Assembly (NCBI RefSeq): GCF_009730915.1
Contig: NC_052487.1
Coordinates: 19,150,529 to 19,214,528 of the forward strand
From: Dioscorea cayenensis subsp. rotundata
Taxonomy: Eukaryota > Streptophyta > Magnoliopsida > Dioscoreales > Dioscoreaceae
Direction of reading: 5' to 3'
DNA: 64,000 nucleotides
Shown here: one piece after another, positions 1-11,313 of the stretch
Position numbering within the stretch: the first letter of the stretch is position 1
Layout: the number at the start of each line of letters is the position of its first letter
Position numbers and translations under genes: made by a program
Notes under the pieces: generated by a model
Seen by the model: the letters and a program-made list of their open reading frames with translations, nothing else
The model's database searches: none
What the model was told of the DNA's origin: nothing

Positions 1-45
1 ATTTAGATACTAAAAGAAATCTATTGGTCCTCTTTGTGTTACAAG

Positions 46-1646
46 GGAAAGAAAGGGATTTGGCTAAAGATACTAGAAAGTCAAGCTGATCTTGTTCCGA
101 TTGCAATAAAGGTCATCTTCTTTTAATGCTCCTTATCTGATTGATTGTGTTTCACTTAGATCTGTGAACCCATCTATATGAAGCCAACCTTGAGGGTATA
201 TACTCAAGATCAGAGATTCTGGAATGCATCTTGTTTATAAATCATGAAGAGTTGCACATTTAAAGATCGATTGCTTGTTAATCTAGTTTTAAATATGTTC
301 TCAACTTAGTTTTTCCTATCATTTAGCAGTCAGGTTTTAGCTACCACCATGCAGAACCAGGATATGTAATGCTAACATGTTGGCTTCCTGATGAACCATG
401 CATGCTACCTTTTACCGCTACACATCAAGTTGGCATTGGAGCATTTATCATCAATGAAAACAAGGAGGTGATTTGTAATTCTTTCTATGTATCATTCTTG
501 GAAGTTAAATGTCAACAGTGAGTCAGGTATGAATCTTTGGTTGTTTCATTTATATAGGTTCTTGTTGTTAAGGAAAAGAAATGTCCTTTGAGATGCTTAG
601 GAGTGTGGAAATTGCCCACAGGTCTCATCAACAAGGTATGTATCACAGATCGTTGAACCACATTTCATCAATAGACACCTGATTTAATCACTGATCTGTT
701 TAATTAAATGCAAGCATGAGGTTGATCCATTTTCATCTTTATTGTTAGCTTGTTTTTTTCCCTGATATAATCATATGTATGCTCAACTGTATATGTAAAG
801 AGTTAAGTGCAAGTTTTCTTGAATTCCAATTTTAGATGCCCCTATTTCGTCGAACAAATGGATCTTTTTTCCATTGGTATTTTTTGCTATGAAATAGTCA
901 TTCGATGACTGAAGGTTTCTTTGTTGGTTCTCCTCAGTCTGAAGAAATATTCTCTGGGGCCATAAGAGAAGTAAAAGAAGAAACAGGGGTAACAAAGAGC
1001 GAACATATTTGCTGTCATTCCTTTCCCTCTGATATATCGTTTTATGTTTTTCCGACACATGCTAATCCTTTTTCCCCATTGTTTTATCCTTTCAGATTGA
1101 CACTTCATTTCTGGAAGTGGTTGCTTTCAGGTAAGTCTTCGCAACTCCGTATTCAACCAGCGATCAAAGAAAATCTTGTGCATTTCTGTAATACAACTTT
1201 AAAAAAATCTACAGGCATGCGCACAATGTTACTTTCGAGAAATCAGACTTGTTCTTCGTATGCATGCTCAAGCCATTGTCATTTGAGATCGCCATCGATG
1301 AGCAAGAGATTGATGCTGCTAAGGTAATGAAGAACATACTCTAAATATGACACATATGAACTACATTTAACATCAAATATCTTTGTTTTTTTTTTGCCTT
1401 CAGTGGATGCCTCTTGACCAACTGATAGATCAACCATTCCACAGAGAAGACAGCATGACGAAAAATATGATTGATATCTGCGTCGCGCGATATGAAGGCC
1501 AATACCGAGGATTCAATCCTCATCGGATAATGTCGAAGTTCGATGATAGATTAGCAACACTCTATTATGGAGATATGGAGGTGGTAGAGAACAATGGTGT
1601 TCTCCTTAATGAACCAATGTGGTTGTATGACAATGCTGCTTTCTAA
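46..1646 (+). CDS. Nudix hydrolase, 3' part (5' end outside window)
   Basis: Plant cytosolic Nudix hydrolase of the NUDT2/6/7/8/10 type, which hydrolyses nucleoside diphosphate derivatives such as ADP-ribose or NADH. Exons read: 46-111, 330-467, 558-635, 938-988, 1096-1130, 1215-1323, 1404-1646; all junctions are GT-AG and keep frame. The Nudix box GX5EX7REVKEETG is complete and is split across three exons: G-LINK ends at 635, SEEIFSGAIREVKEETG fills 938-988, and the closing Ile opens 1096. Upstream, the family block FSYHHAEPGYVMLTCWLPD is present; downstream come HAHNVTFEKSDLFFVCMLKP and a C-terminal DICVARYEGQYRGF block. The first exon or exons lie left of the window, so the start is not seen, and the acceptor at 46 is my choice. 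The substrate cannot be told from sequence alone. Confidence 0.9.
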
Positions 1647-2634
1647 CTTGCTACAGCATGTTAATTCTTCTTATCAGAGTGTAAATTGTACTCATGAAGA
1701 AATCTATGTATTTCTCTTGAGTTTGGACAATGATATATGAAAAAGTAATTAAAAGCATGCAAAATAATTGAGGAAATTATCTTTTCAACCTTGCAATATG
1801 CTCTCAATTTAGTCTATAAAATGTTTGTTCTTTGAATTTTACAAATAAAAACTAATTTTCTAACTTAAATATTTTTATAAAAATTATTTTAAAAAATATA
1901 TTTAAGTGTGGAATGGCAAACTTCAAATGAGATTTCAGATACCAAACTATACCAAATAGAAAACTCAACAGTGTAAAAAAAATAATAATAAGTGGATAAA
2001 TATCAATCCCCTGTGTACAACTGAGCTTCTTGCTCATCTCATGTTCTAGAAGCCAAGGCCAAAGAACAAATGAGAATTCAGTGAGAACCAATGAATTGGC
2101 TTGAAATGACTCCACAAAAGATAAGTTTGTTTTATTTAAATCATGGAATCAAACTGATAACTTTTTCTAATTCAATGGTGATATAAACAGAATTAAGAAA
2201 AAAAAAGCAGTCATATGACGGAATCAAACAAAAAAAAAAACAGCCCTTTGACGGAATCAAGCATGCTCTTGACGGTGCTCCGTCTGATGGTTTCTGTGGG
2301 CAAAATGGAATCACTGTTTGTATACCAGTTTATGGTAGGCACATGGTAAAGGTGAATAATAACACAAGCTGTGATTCATTTTGTTCTATTCACTTATTTT
2401 ATTTTAAATAAAGTTTCAGTAAATTATTATAGTTCAGCCCATGTACATCTCTGAGAATTGGTATTTGTCATCCTATCTAAAAATATATATACACATATGG
2501 TTTAGCCCAAGCACAATTTAAGTATATATTATCAATTAATAATTATCACTATAATTTAACTAATGACATGATTTTAGACACAACTTGAATAGTTTAAATC
2601 TACTTAATTTACATAAGATGCTCCTGGGAAAGAT
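1647..2634. other. Intergenic, 3' flank of Nudix gene
   Basis: AT-rich spacer. A short motif, GACGGAATCAA, occurs twice at about 2217-2260. No coding exon recognised. Confidence 0.5.
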
Positions 2635-2639
2635 GCTTA

Positions 2640-3650
2640 GGTTGGGGGAGGGAGGAGGGGTGAGGGGGTGTTGGGGGGGTGTGAGTGTTGTTTGGTTGTT
2701 TGGTTGGGGGAGGGAGGAGGGGTGAGGGGTGTTGGGGGTGTGGGTGTTGTTTGGTTGAGGGAGTGAAGGGGGGTGAGAGGGGGTGAGGAGGGGTGCCTCA
2801 CCCCTCCTCACACCTCATAATCCACTCCCCCAAATTGGGGTCTTTTGGGGGAGTGGATGTTTATTTTTTATTTTTATTTTTTTTAAATAATGCAAAATAT
2901 CATTAATGCCCTTCACCTATATGTAGAATTCCTATTGTATCATAGTGATTGTTTGTTTGGGATTGTGAATATGTTTATCATGAGCATAATTTTTGTTAAA
3001 TATGAAAAAAATAGGGTATGCTTTCCAAGTATGTTTTCACAATTTTTTTTTTAAGTTTATGAATAAATATGACAAAAATAGGGTATGTTTGAATGATCAT
3101 TGGGTGTTCACATTTTAACCAATATTATCATGAGCATAATTTTTGTTAAATATGAAAAAAATAGGGTATGCTTTCCAAGTATGTTTTCACAATTTTTTTT
3201 TTAAGTTTATGAATAAATATGACAAAAATAGGGTATGTTTGAATGATCATTGGGTGTTCACATTTTAACCAATATTTGTCAATTATAATCAAGATGTTAT
3301 GACTCCTCATAATTTTTTTTTCAAATAAATATTTTTCCCTAATTATTGTGTGTGTTTTATAATGTTTATCATATATTATATATTGTGTTATTATTATTAT
3401 TCTACAATTGATTATTATATATATTATTACCTATTTTATTGTACAAGGGCAAAATAGTCAAATACACATTACACTCTTTCTCTCTCCTCCCCACTCCTCT
3501 TTTCAACTAAACAAAAAAAAATAAACTACTCCTCCACACCCCTCCATGAACCAAACACAATATTTTCTCAAACCCTCCATACTCCTCCCCCCCTCACTCC
3601 CCCTCACCCCCCCTCCTCCCCCCTCCCCCTCTGAACCAAACAGGGGGTAA
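2640..3650. mobile_element. MITE-like segment with G-rich and C-rich inverted ends
   Basis: The left end (about 2640-2795) is a G-rich tract containing two near-identical copies of GGTTGGGGGAGGGAGGAGGG. The right end (about 3475-3650) is its C-rich counterpart and ends near CTGAACCAAACAGGGGG. Both ends carry GTTTGGTT or its complement, so they form imperfect inverted modules around an AT-rich core of about 650 bp. Two hairpins lie inside the left end: a 13-bp stem at 2783-2811 (loop CCT) and a 13-bp stem at 2821-2857. Exact termini and a target duplication were not found, so the class is uncertain. Confidence 0.45.
2975..3274. repeat. 150-bp tandem duplication, apparently identical copies
   Basis: Copy 1 is 2975-3124 and copy 2 is 3125-3274. 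Each begins TTATCATGAGCATAATTTTT and ends with TTTTAACCAATA. I saw no difference between the copies, including their homopolymer runs, which implies a recent duplication or an assembly artefact. Confidence 0.85.
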
Positions 3651-4345
3651 AAGACAAAAAAAACATACAAGAAGGGAATGTAAAATGTCGAGATTGTCCT
3701 AGATAAGGTTAAAAATAACTTCTCGAGGGAAAAGTGGAGAGAGAGAGAGAAAGGAATTCTACAATTTAAATTAAATATATATCAGTTGATTTTAAATTTT
3801 CTATAAATAATCTCTCAATCCAAAAATAAATCAAATCTTAAATTGTTTTGCTACAATGTGTTTTTTTTTTTAAATTTAAATATGAAAAACTTATCGCAAA
3901 AAACTTCACATACATAAACTTATTATTTCAACACATTTATACCTTTAACTTATTTAAAATAAATTTTAAACCTGTATTTTTAATACATATAAATATCTTA
4001 CATAGAGGACCTCACATTGGTGTATCAGGTCAATGTTTTTTTTTTTTTTTATCAAATGTGACAAACACATGTTAGTATCTCTATCATGTGTGAGTTAATA
4101 TCTCAAATACGTTCTCACTCGTGAATTAATTCCTCAGACAAATATGCGAACCCTCACTATTCTGCATTTCACACGAGAGACCCATGTTAGTGCCAAGTGG
4201 TCATTGGCGTGGAGATTGTTTAATTTTTTTTTTTTAAGAATTTTATTTACATCATTGCAAATAATGAAAATTTAAGGGATATATTTCCAAATCAACCCGG
4301 AGTGGCAGTATTGTCAATAAACCCAAATCCAAGTCCCTTTTCAAA
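3651..4345. other. AT-rich spacer upstream of PFK
   Basis: Homopolymer-rich spacer with poly-T tracts near 3859, 4035 and 4220. No gene recognised. The last part is probably PFK promoter. Confidence 0.4.
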
Positions 4346-4351
4346 CCACAC

Positions 4352-4357
4352 TATAAA
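4352..4357 (+). promoter_or_regulatory. Probable TATA box of the PFK gene
   Basis: TATAAA in ACTATAAAAAAACC, about 300 bp upstream of the start codon. It is followed by a CT-rich leader (4380-4540) typical of plant 5' UTRs. Two three-codon upstream reading frames, at 4543-4554 and 4560-4571, would lie in this leader. Confidence 0.5.
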
Positions 4358-4653
4358 AAAACCAGAAAGAAGCCTTCTCGAAAGCTGGAACCCAGTTCAC
4401 CGTCACCTTCCGCTCTGTTTGGCATTTCGTCAAATACCACAGCGCCACAAAACCCTTGCCCCTTGATTTCCCATTGCTACTCCTTCTCGATCCAAACCCT
4501 ATCTCTTTCTCTCGATCTTCTTATCCTGCTCTTCTCTCTCCGATGGCTTCTTGATTCCCATGCGGCGTTGAAGTGCGTTCTCGATTCTGGAGATTGATTT
4601 CATCTGCTGGTACTTTGGAGTAGAGTGGTAGTTGCATTTGATCTGAGGGAGTG

Positions 4654-7600
4654 ATGGCGCTTGATGGGATTCCGAAGATGAAGATTGTTCATGGAGATGC
4701 TGGTTATGTTCTTGAGGACGTGCCGCATTTGACGGATTTCATCCCCGATCTGCCTGTGAGTTTGGGTTTTTGTTTAGTTTTGGAGCACTTGATCCGTGTT
4801 TCTTGCGAAGGTTTTGATTGCTGGTTTGTCAACTTTTTTTTTTAGTGTTTTGTTCTGTATTTCTGTATGGATATTGAGTGGCGGAAAGCTGTTTCTTTTC
4901 TATGTTTAATGCTTGTTTGGTTCTTGATTTTCTTCTTCCTTTTTGTTTCAATATTTGAGGGAAAAGCTTCGATTTATTGTCTGTATTTTGATTTTATTTA
5001 TATATTTTTTTTTGATAAATGATAATCCAGTGAGTGAATTTATTTTTTCTTTTTTTTTGGTATAATGATAGTCTTTTTATGTTTTCTTGGTTGTTTTATC
5101 AACAGACATATCCAAATCCGCTACAAGATAATCCAGCGTATTCAGTTGTCAAGTATGTATGCTTCGGTCTTTGTATTCTTTGATAATTAGCACGGCGACT
5201 GTGTGGTTTAGTGACGGAGTTAATACTAACGATCTTGACTAAATTCCATTTTGGATTACAGGCAGTATTTTGTTAATCATGATGACACAGTTGCGCAAAA
5301 GGTGAGTTTTTAATGACTGCCATGCTGTCCAGAAGCTTGTGATCCACTGATCATGTAATGTTCTACTTGTTGTTCAGATTGTTGTTCAGAAGGACAGCAC
5401 AAGGGGGACCCACTTCCGACGAGCAGGGCCTCGGCAGAAGGTGTGATGATGTAGTGAATTCATTAGAATCGGTGAAGAACATTGATTAAACTGCTTTGAT
5501 TTTTTTTATTCCTTCAGGTGTATTTTGAGTCAGATGAAGTGCAAGCATGCATTGTCACATGTGGAGGTCTATGCCCTGGGCTTAACACGGTGATCAGGGA
5601 AATTGTCTGTGGCTTAGCTTATATGTATGGTGTTACTAATATTATTGGGATAGAGGTGAGTGGTGATATTGTCAAGATTTGCAAGCAGACAACATTTTGT
5701 TTATTTTTATATTAAAAGAAAAGGAGATATTTTAATTTCCATCTATCACTCTCCTTCATCTTGATAACATTTCTTCTTCATCTTCTTCTTCTTCTTCTTT
5801 TATTATTTTATATATATATCTTTTGAAAAGAAAAAAATTACTATGATGGTTCTGCTCTATGATTAGACTGTAGGTATTAATAACTTGTCAGTTTTCTAAA
5901 TTTAGTGAGATAGGCTGATATGATTCGTGAACATTTTTGCTTTGGAGATGTTATGATGTTTGAACCAACTATGATCATAATATCATGATTTTACCTTTCC
6001 TAAGTCTGCTCATTTATAATGCTTATTAGTTTCATTCTGTTAACTTTAAGAAATAATCATAAAACTGTGTTGCAATGAATTTTTGTCTGATAAGGATTGT
6101 TTTCTTCATGGCTATGGTGTGCTTTTTCTGTTTAAATATTTTATGTTTGACATCTAATTTGGCAAACTTGGAGAGAGAGTGGGTTGTGCTTACTGTTTTA
6201 GCACAATGCAACCTGTTATATAACAATTATGAAATTGCAGACTAATAACATTATATTTTTCAAAAGTTAAAGCTTATGAGGTGATGCTGTGCAACTTTCC
6301 AAAGAAATGATGTGAATGTGCAGATGACCTCAGTAAGCTATATAGTTTTGCAAGCCATGACATGATAACTCAAGAACAGTGATTCTTGTAATAATTATAT
6401 CTCACTTTATTCATGCTGCAATTGTGCCAATTTTATTTTACATTGTATTTTGTAGGATGGATACAAGGGCTTTTATGCTCGCAATACAATTTCTTTGAGC
6501 CCTAGGAGTGTCAATGATATCCACAAGCGTGGTGGCACCATTCTTAATACATCACGTGGGGGTCATGTCACTTCAAAGATTGTTGATAGCATTCAAGACC
6601 GTGGGATTAATCAGGTAATTGATGAATTTGTTTCATATTCTCCCTCTGTATTCATTCTGATGTATTCATATCAATCCGTTACATTATAAGTTCATACTAC
6701 AGATTATTAAAATATTCCTACATGCAGGTATACATACTTGGAGGAGATGGGACTCAAAGGGGGGCCTCTGTTATTTTTGAGGTAAGTTAGGCTATAAATT
6801 AACAAAACATGTTTTACTAGCGTGTGGCAGAATTAACACAGTGCTTATGTATGTCACGCAATTAGCACAATACCCTAGTGGGCTATAGGGAATTGTGCCT
6901 TGGTAGTTGGTATTGCTTCTTGAAAGCAATCCTTGTGGGGGATAAGATTCTTTTTTAAAAGTATCTTTCTCAATGGTAAGCAGTGTCTTATCCATGCAAT
7001 TAACAAAACTTGTATTTTACAGGAAATTCAAAGGCGCGGCCTTAAAGTTGCTGTGGCTGGAATCCCTAAGACAATAGATAATGACATTGCTGTACTTCCT
7101 TTTGGTCTTATCTTTATTTTAATTTATTTTGGTCTTTATGATTTGTGTCTGCTGGTTTTTCATTTATTACAGATGAAGTATAGTCATCCCTTGTATTCTG
7201 TTATCTTGCTTAACCAGGTCATTGACAAATCCTTTGGTTTTGATACTGCGGTTGAGGAGGCTCAACGAGCTATTAATGCGGCTCATGTAGAAGCTGAAAG
7301 TTTTGAGAATGGCATAGGGTTGGTGAAGCTAATGGGTCGCTATAGTGGTTAGTTTTTTAGTCCTATCTACTGCTGTTTATCAAAGTAGCCTTCTTTCCAA
7401 ATGTTTGTAAAACAAATATTAGTGACTTCTGTTCATGATTTTCTCAACTCTAGCAAATACTTTTATGATATATGACTAGGTATTTTTTTGAGTATAAGTG
7501 TCTAAAATAGAACTTTCTGCTTGTTCTTGTGGCGAATGATTTTGCTTGTTTACTTCAAACCTGACTATAATTAATTTGATTTTATATTGCGGTTAGCATG

Positions 7601-10381
7601 TGATAATGTTTGCATATAGATTTCAAGTTTTGTTGAGCTATGCTTTAGAAGCAAGATTTGTGTTGTTTATACACTGGAAAACGCTCATGGGTTTGGACAG
7701 ACAGAAAACATAGTAGTAGGATTGAGCAAAGTACGCGCTCCAAGTTAGAGTGCTGTTTTCTGTTATTTTAGATTATGCAAATCATCTGTGGGCCATGTAT
7801 GGGTTTTACTTAATAGAAGCAAGCAAGAATGTAAAACTTTGTATTCTTGCCACAAATTTATAGAATACAGGACAATATGATCCCTTTCTCATCATGGCTA
7901 TCCATTTCTTATTAGATATATCATTTCACCTTGGACTAGTGAGGAGTTTTCTCATTTTAAAGGTCAGTGTCTATTACATGCACGATTGAATTATTTCATC
8001 TAGTTTTCCTCTTCCGAAGGCAACTATAACTATGCCTTTTATTCATATGATTGAATTATTTTACTTGGTTCCCATAATTATATCTTCTAAGCTATGCAAC
8101 TTCTGAGCTTATCCAGTATACTTGCAAGTGATATGACCATGTGAACATAACGATGCTACTGTTAACCTGTGATAAAATAATTAAAGTCATAGTTTACAGG
8201 AAGCATGGAAGCTATGTACATGTGCTGTTTGTCTTACTAAGCTGTGTTATGTAACATGAGTTGGTTTATTCACCTATCAGTTCAAAAGTGATTTGATTTG
8301 ACATGGAAATAATGGAACCATGGAATAGTTTATGTTCCTATTGAATTTACCTTTAACATTATAGGGTTGATTCCGATTGGATCACAAATATCATAAGTTA
8401 CTGACACGTACCAAATAAGCAAAATTTTTTCCAGTTATGTTTTTTTACAATATGTATTGCCGCCAGCTGATGTGATGCAAATATACATGATTTTGTCTTT
8501 CTTAGAGTACAGTAGAGTTAAACATGATGTTGCTGTTGCCCTTGTTGATATATCCTCTTGCCATATATAAGTTTTCCACCCCTGACTCTTTCATCTGATA
8601 AGGTATTGTAATGCAGGCTTCATTGCAATGTATGCTACCCTTGCAAGTCGAGATGTGGTATGATTATCTCACCTTTCACTTGATTTGACTACATTCTTTT
8701 CTTGATTATATGATATTAACTTCAGGATCTGTTATGTTTCATTTTAAGTAATGGAAGCTAATATATTGTTAAAGTTGATATTTTTTCCCCCTTTTTAATT
8801 TTGTAGGACTGTTGTTTGATTCCAGAATCACCATTTTATTTGGAAGGCCCAGGTGGCCTTTTTGAATTTATGGAAAAGCGCCTTAAAGAAAATGGCCACA
8901 TGGTTCTTGTTGTAGCCGAGGGTGCAGGGCAAGAACTTATTGCTGAAAGCCTGCGAACTATGAACCATCAAGATGCCTCTGGAAATAAGCTACTTCTAGA
9001 TGTTGGGCTATGGTTATCACAAAAGATAAAGGTAAGATTCAATTCCCAAGAAATGTAGAACTAGATGTTACACAAGCCTTCTCTTTAACTGCGTATAGCA
9101 GTAGTGTCACATTATATATATATATACATAAGTGAGGTCCTCAATCTGCTGTCCACTTTGGCTGTTTTGCTCACCACCACTTATATTTCTTCTCTATCTG
9201 TGTGGTTTGCAGCAATTACTTTTAAGCAAGCATGGCTGTAATGTTAATTATCTTGTAATCCAACCTTCCCAAGATTGGTGCAGGGAACTTTTTCACATGT
9301 CAAAAATGATTGAATTTTCTTTCTAAAAATATTTGGAGAAGCAGCCTTCTGTCGAGGGATATATGCATGATTCCAAGTATATTTATAGATTTGTTGTCCT
9401 TTTTGTAGGATCACTTCGCAAACAAAGGCAAGATCCCGATAAATCTCAAGTATATAGGTGAGTAGATATGATTGTCTTTGGTTCCATTGTGTCAGTAAAT
9501 CATGCAACTTATTAACCAAATATAATAACATGCAATATATTTGTTGCAGATCCAACATATATGATTCGCGCAATTCCATCCAATGCATCGGACAATGTTT
9601 ACTGCACTTTGCTGGCACATAGTGCCATACATGGAGCAATGGCAGGATACACTGGTTTTACTGTTGGGCCTGTCAATGGAAGGCATGCTTATATACCTTT
9701 TCATGTAAGTGCAACTTTTCACTCTTTTTTTTTTTTTAATCTTTAATTTAATGGTTGTAGGGATTGATTTACTCCAATCTATCTTCGATCATATACACCA
9801 CTTTAAAAGTGCTCTTCATTTTTTTTTGACCAATTTAATCGAGATCCATATGGTATTCACCAGCTTAAGAGAATCTATGCATTTCTGCCAACATCTACTA
9901 GAATTCCAATAATAGTGAATCTGTAACCTTGTTTATTAAAACTAGTTCATCGTTGACCATCTGAATTCTAAAATTCATATTCACCTGATGTACTATAAGA
10001 TCACTACTCTGAGAGAGAGCCATGGTACTTGTAACTAGTTTTGAAGTCAGGTTTCCTCAAAAGCAATGCTGTGATATAATGCCTTTAGGGTTAGAAAAAA
10101 CATTCAGAGAAATTTCAGTTCTGCATTCATGGCTTCACTTTGATTTGCAGAGGGTGACAGAAAAACAGAACAAGGTGGTGATAACTGATCGGATGTGGGC
10201 GAGGTTGCTGTCCTCAACCAATCAGCCAAGCTTTCTAAGCCCCATAGATATGGAACAAGTGAAGAAGGAAGACGAGCCAGCAAACCAGTTGTTCGATCAG
10301 AACAGCATTGCCGATGATTACCATGTAGAGAGTACTGAAGGCAACAATAACGGGCTACCAGACGGCAGCACCAGTTGCTGA
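4654..10381 (+). CDS. PFK: ATP-dependent 6-phosphofructokinase
   Basis: Cytosolic glycolytic enzyme converting fructose 6-phosphate and ATP to fructose 1,6-bisphosphate. Fourteen exons: 4654-4755, 5106-5152, 5262-5301, 5378-5440, 5518-5655, 6456-6614, 6728-6781, 7023-7091, 7218-7347, 8617-8657, 8807-9031, 9409-9457, 9550-9704, 10151-10381. They join in frame to 500 residues, against about 485-490 for AtPFK3/7. Visible motifs: GGDGT (188-192, Gly at the position that marks ATP rather than PPi use), PKTIDND (216-222, with catalytic Asp220), MGR (263-265) and the plant block [17 protein letters not shown] near the N terminus. No transit peptide is evident, so it belongs to the cytosolic PFK3/6/7 group. 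The codon before 4654 is GTG, not ATG, so the start is 4654. Converges with the Aurora gene. Confidence 0.96.
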
Positions 10382-11313
10382 GATGTTTCTGGGACTTAAA
10401 AATTGAGTTTTGTGATGTGATTATTACATGTTATAGATAGGATCTTTGATCACTATGAGCGATATTTTAATCTTTTATCAGAACCCGGATAATTTAATGT
10501 TGTTCTTATTGAATGCCATTGTGCTGAGACTACCAACGGGAAATGAGATATCATTAAGTTGTGCTCGCGTTGTTTTGATAAAAGACGCAAGCATGATGAG
10601 AATCACCAGATAAAGATTTTGCTGGATTTGTAAACAGGGTATATGAACAAATTGTTATATTATATATTTATATTACTAAGAAGTGAAAAGAAAATTTATT
10701 AGTTTCTGACTGCCCTTACAAGTTGCAAATTTGCAATATTTATTATATTTTTACAGGGTCTACAAACAAATTTTTACCATATCGTGAAAGTGAGCCAACA
10801 CATCTACTGAACTGGTCATTTTTGTCTCAAATATAACAAACAATAGATAATAAATATCAAAACAAAGATGAGAAGAATTTTGAAAGCTCACGAGAAATGA
10901 CTTATTAAAGCCTCAACATATGGCATACAGTTTTCAGCACCAGCTATGAAATGCTATACAGAGTCTCATCAGGAAAATAAAATTTAAGTACCCAAAAATG
11001 TCACCTTTTTTGTTATTAGTACAAGATGATAACTAATAATGGGTAAGTGGCGATAAAGTAAAAAAAAACATCAATACATAAAAATAAAAGGAAATATTGA
11101 GAGCTCGCCACCAGACCCTCACAATTTTCACAGGATGGAGCAACAAATGGTACAATGTTATACCAATAATCTCAACAGAAATCCTGAGTCATCAGTGTGT
11201 AGCCCCATGAAGCAACAAAGTACAACAGCATAACATACTCATTGATCCTACAGTTGAACTTCTCGGTGAACATTTTCTATCAACATTAACAAAAGAATGA
11301 ATTTGTCCTGAGA
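10382..11313. other. Spacer between convergent PFK and Aurora genes
   Basis: Holds the 3' UTRs of both genes. AT-rich; no repeat, RNA gene or extra exon recognised. Confidence 0.6.

Noticed and set aside
2560-2811. Pro/His/Thr-rich minus-strand frame
   Set aside because: Direct translation of the G-rich low-complexity tract.
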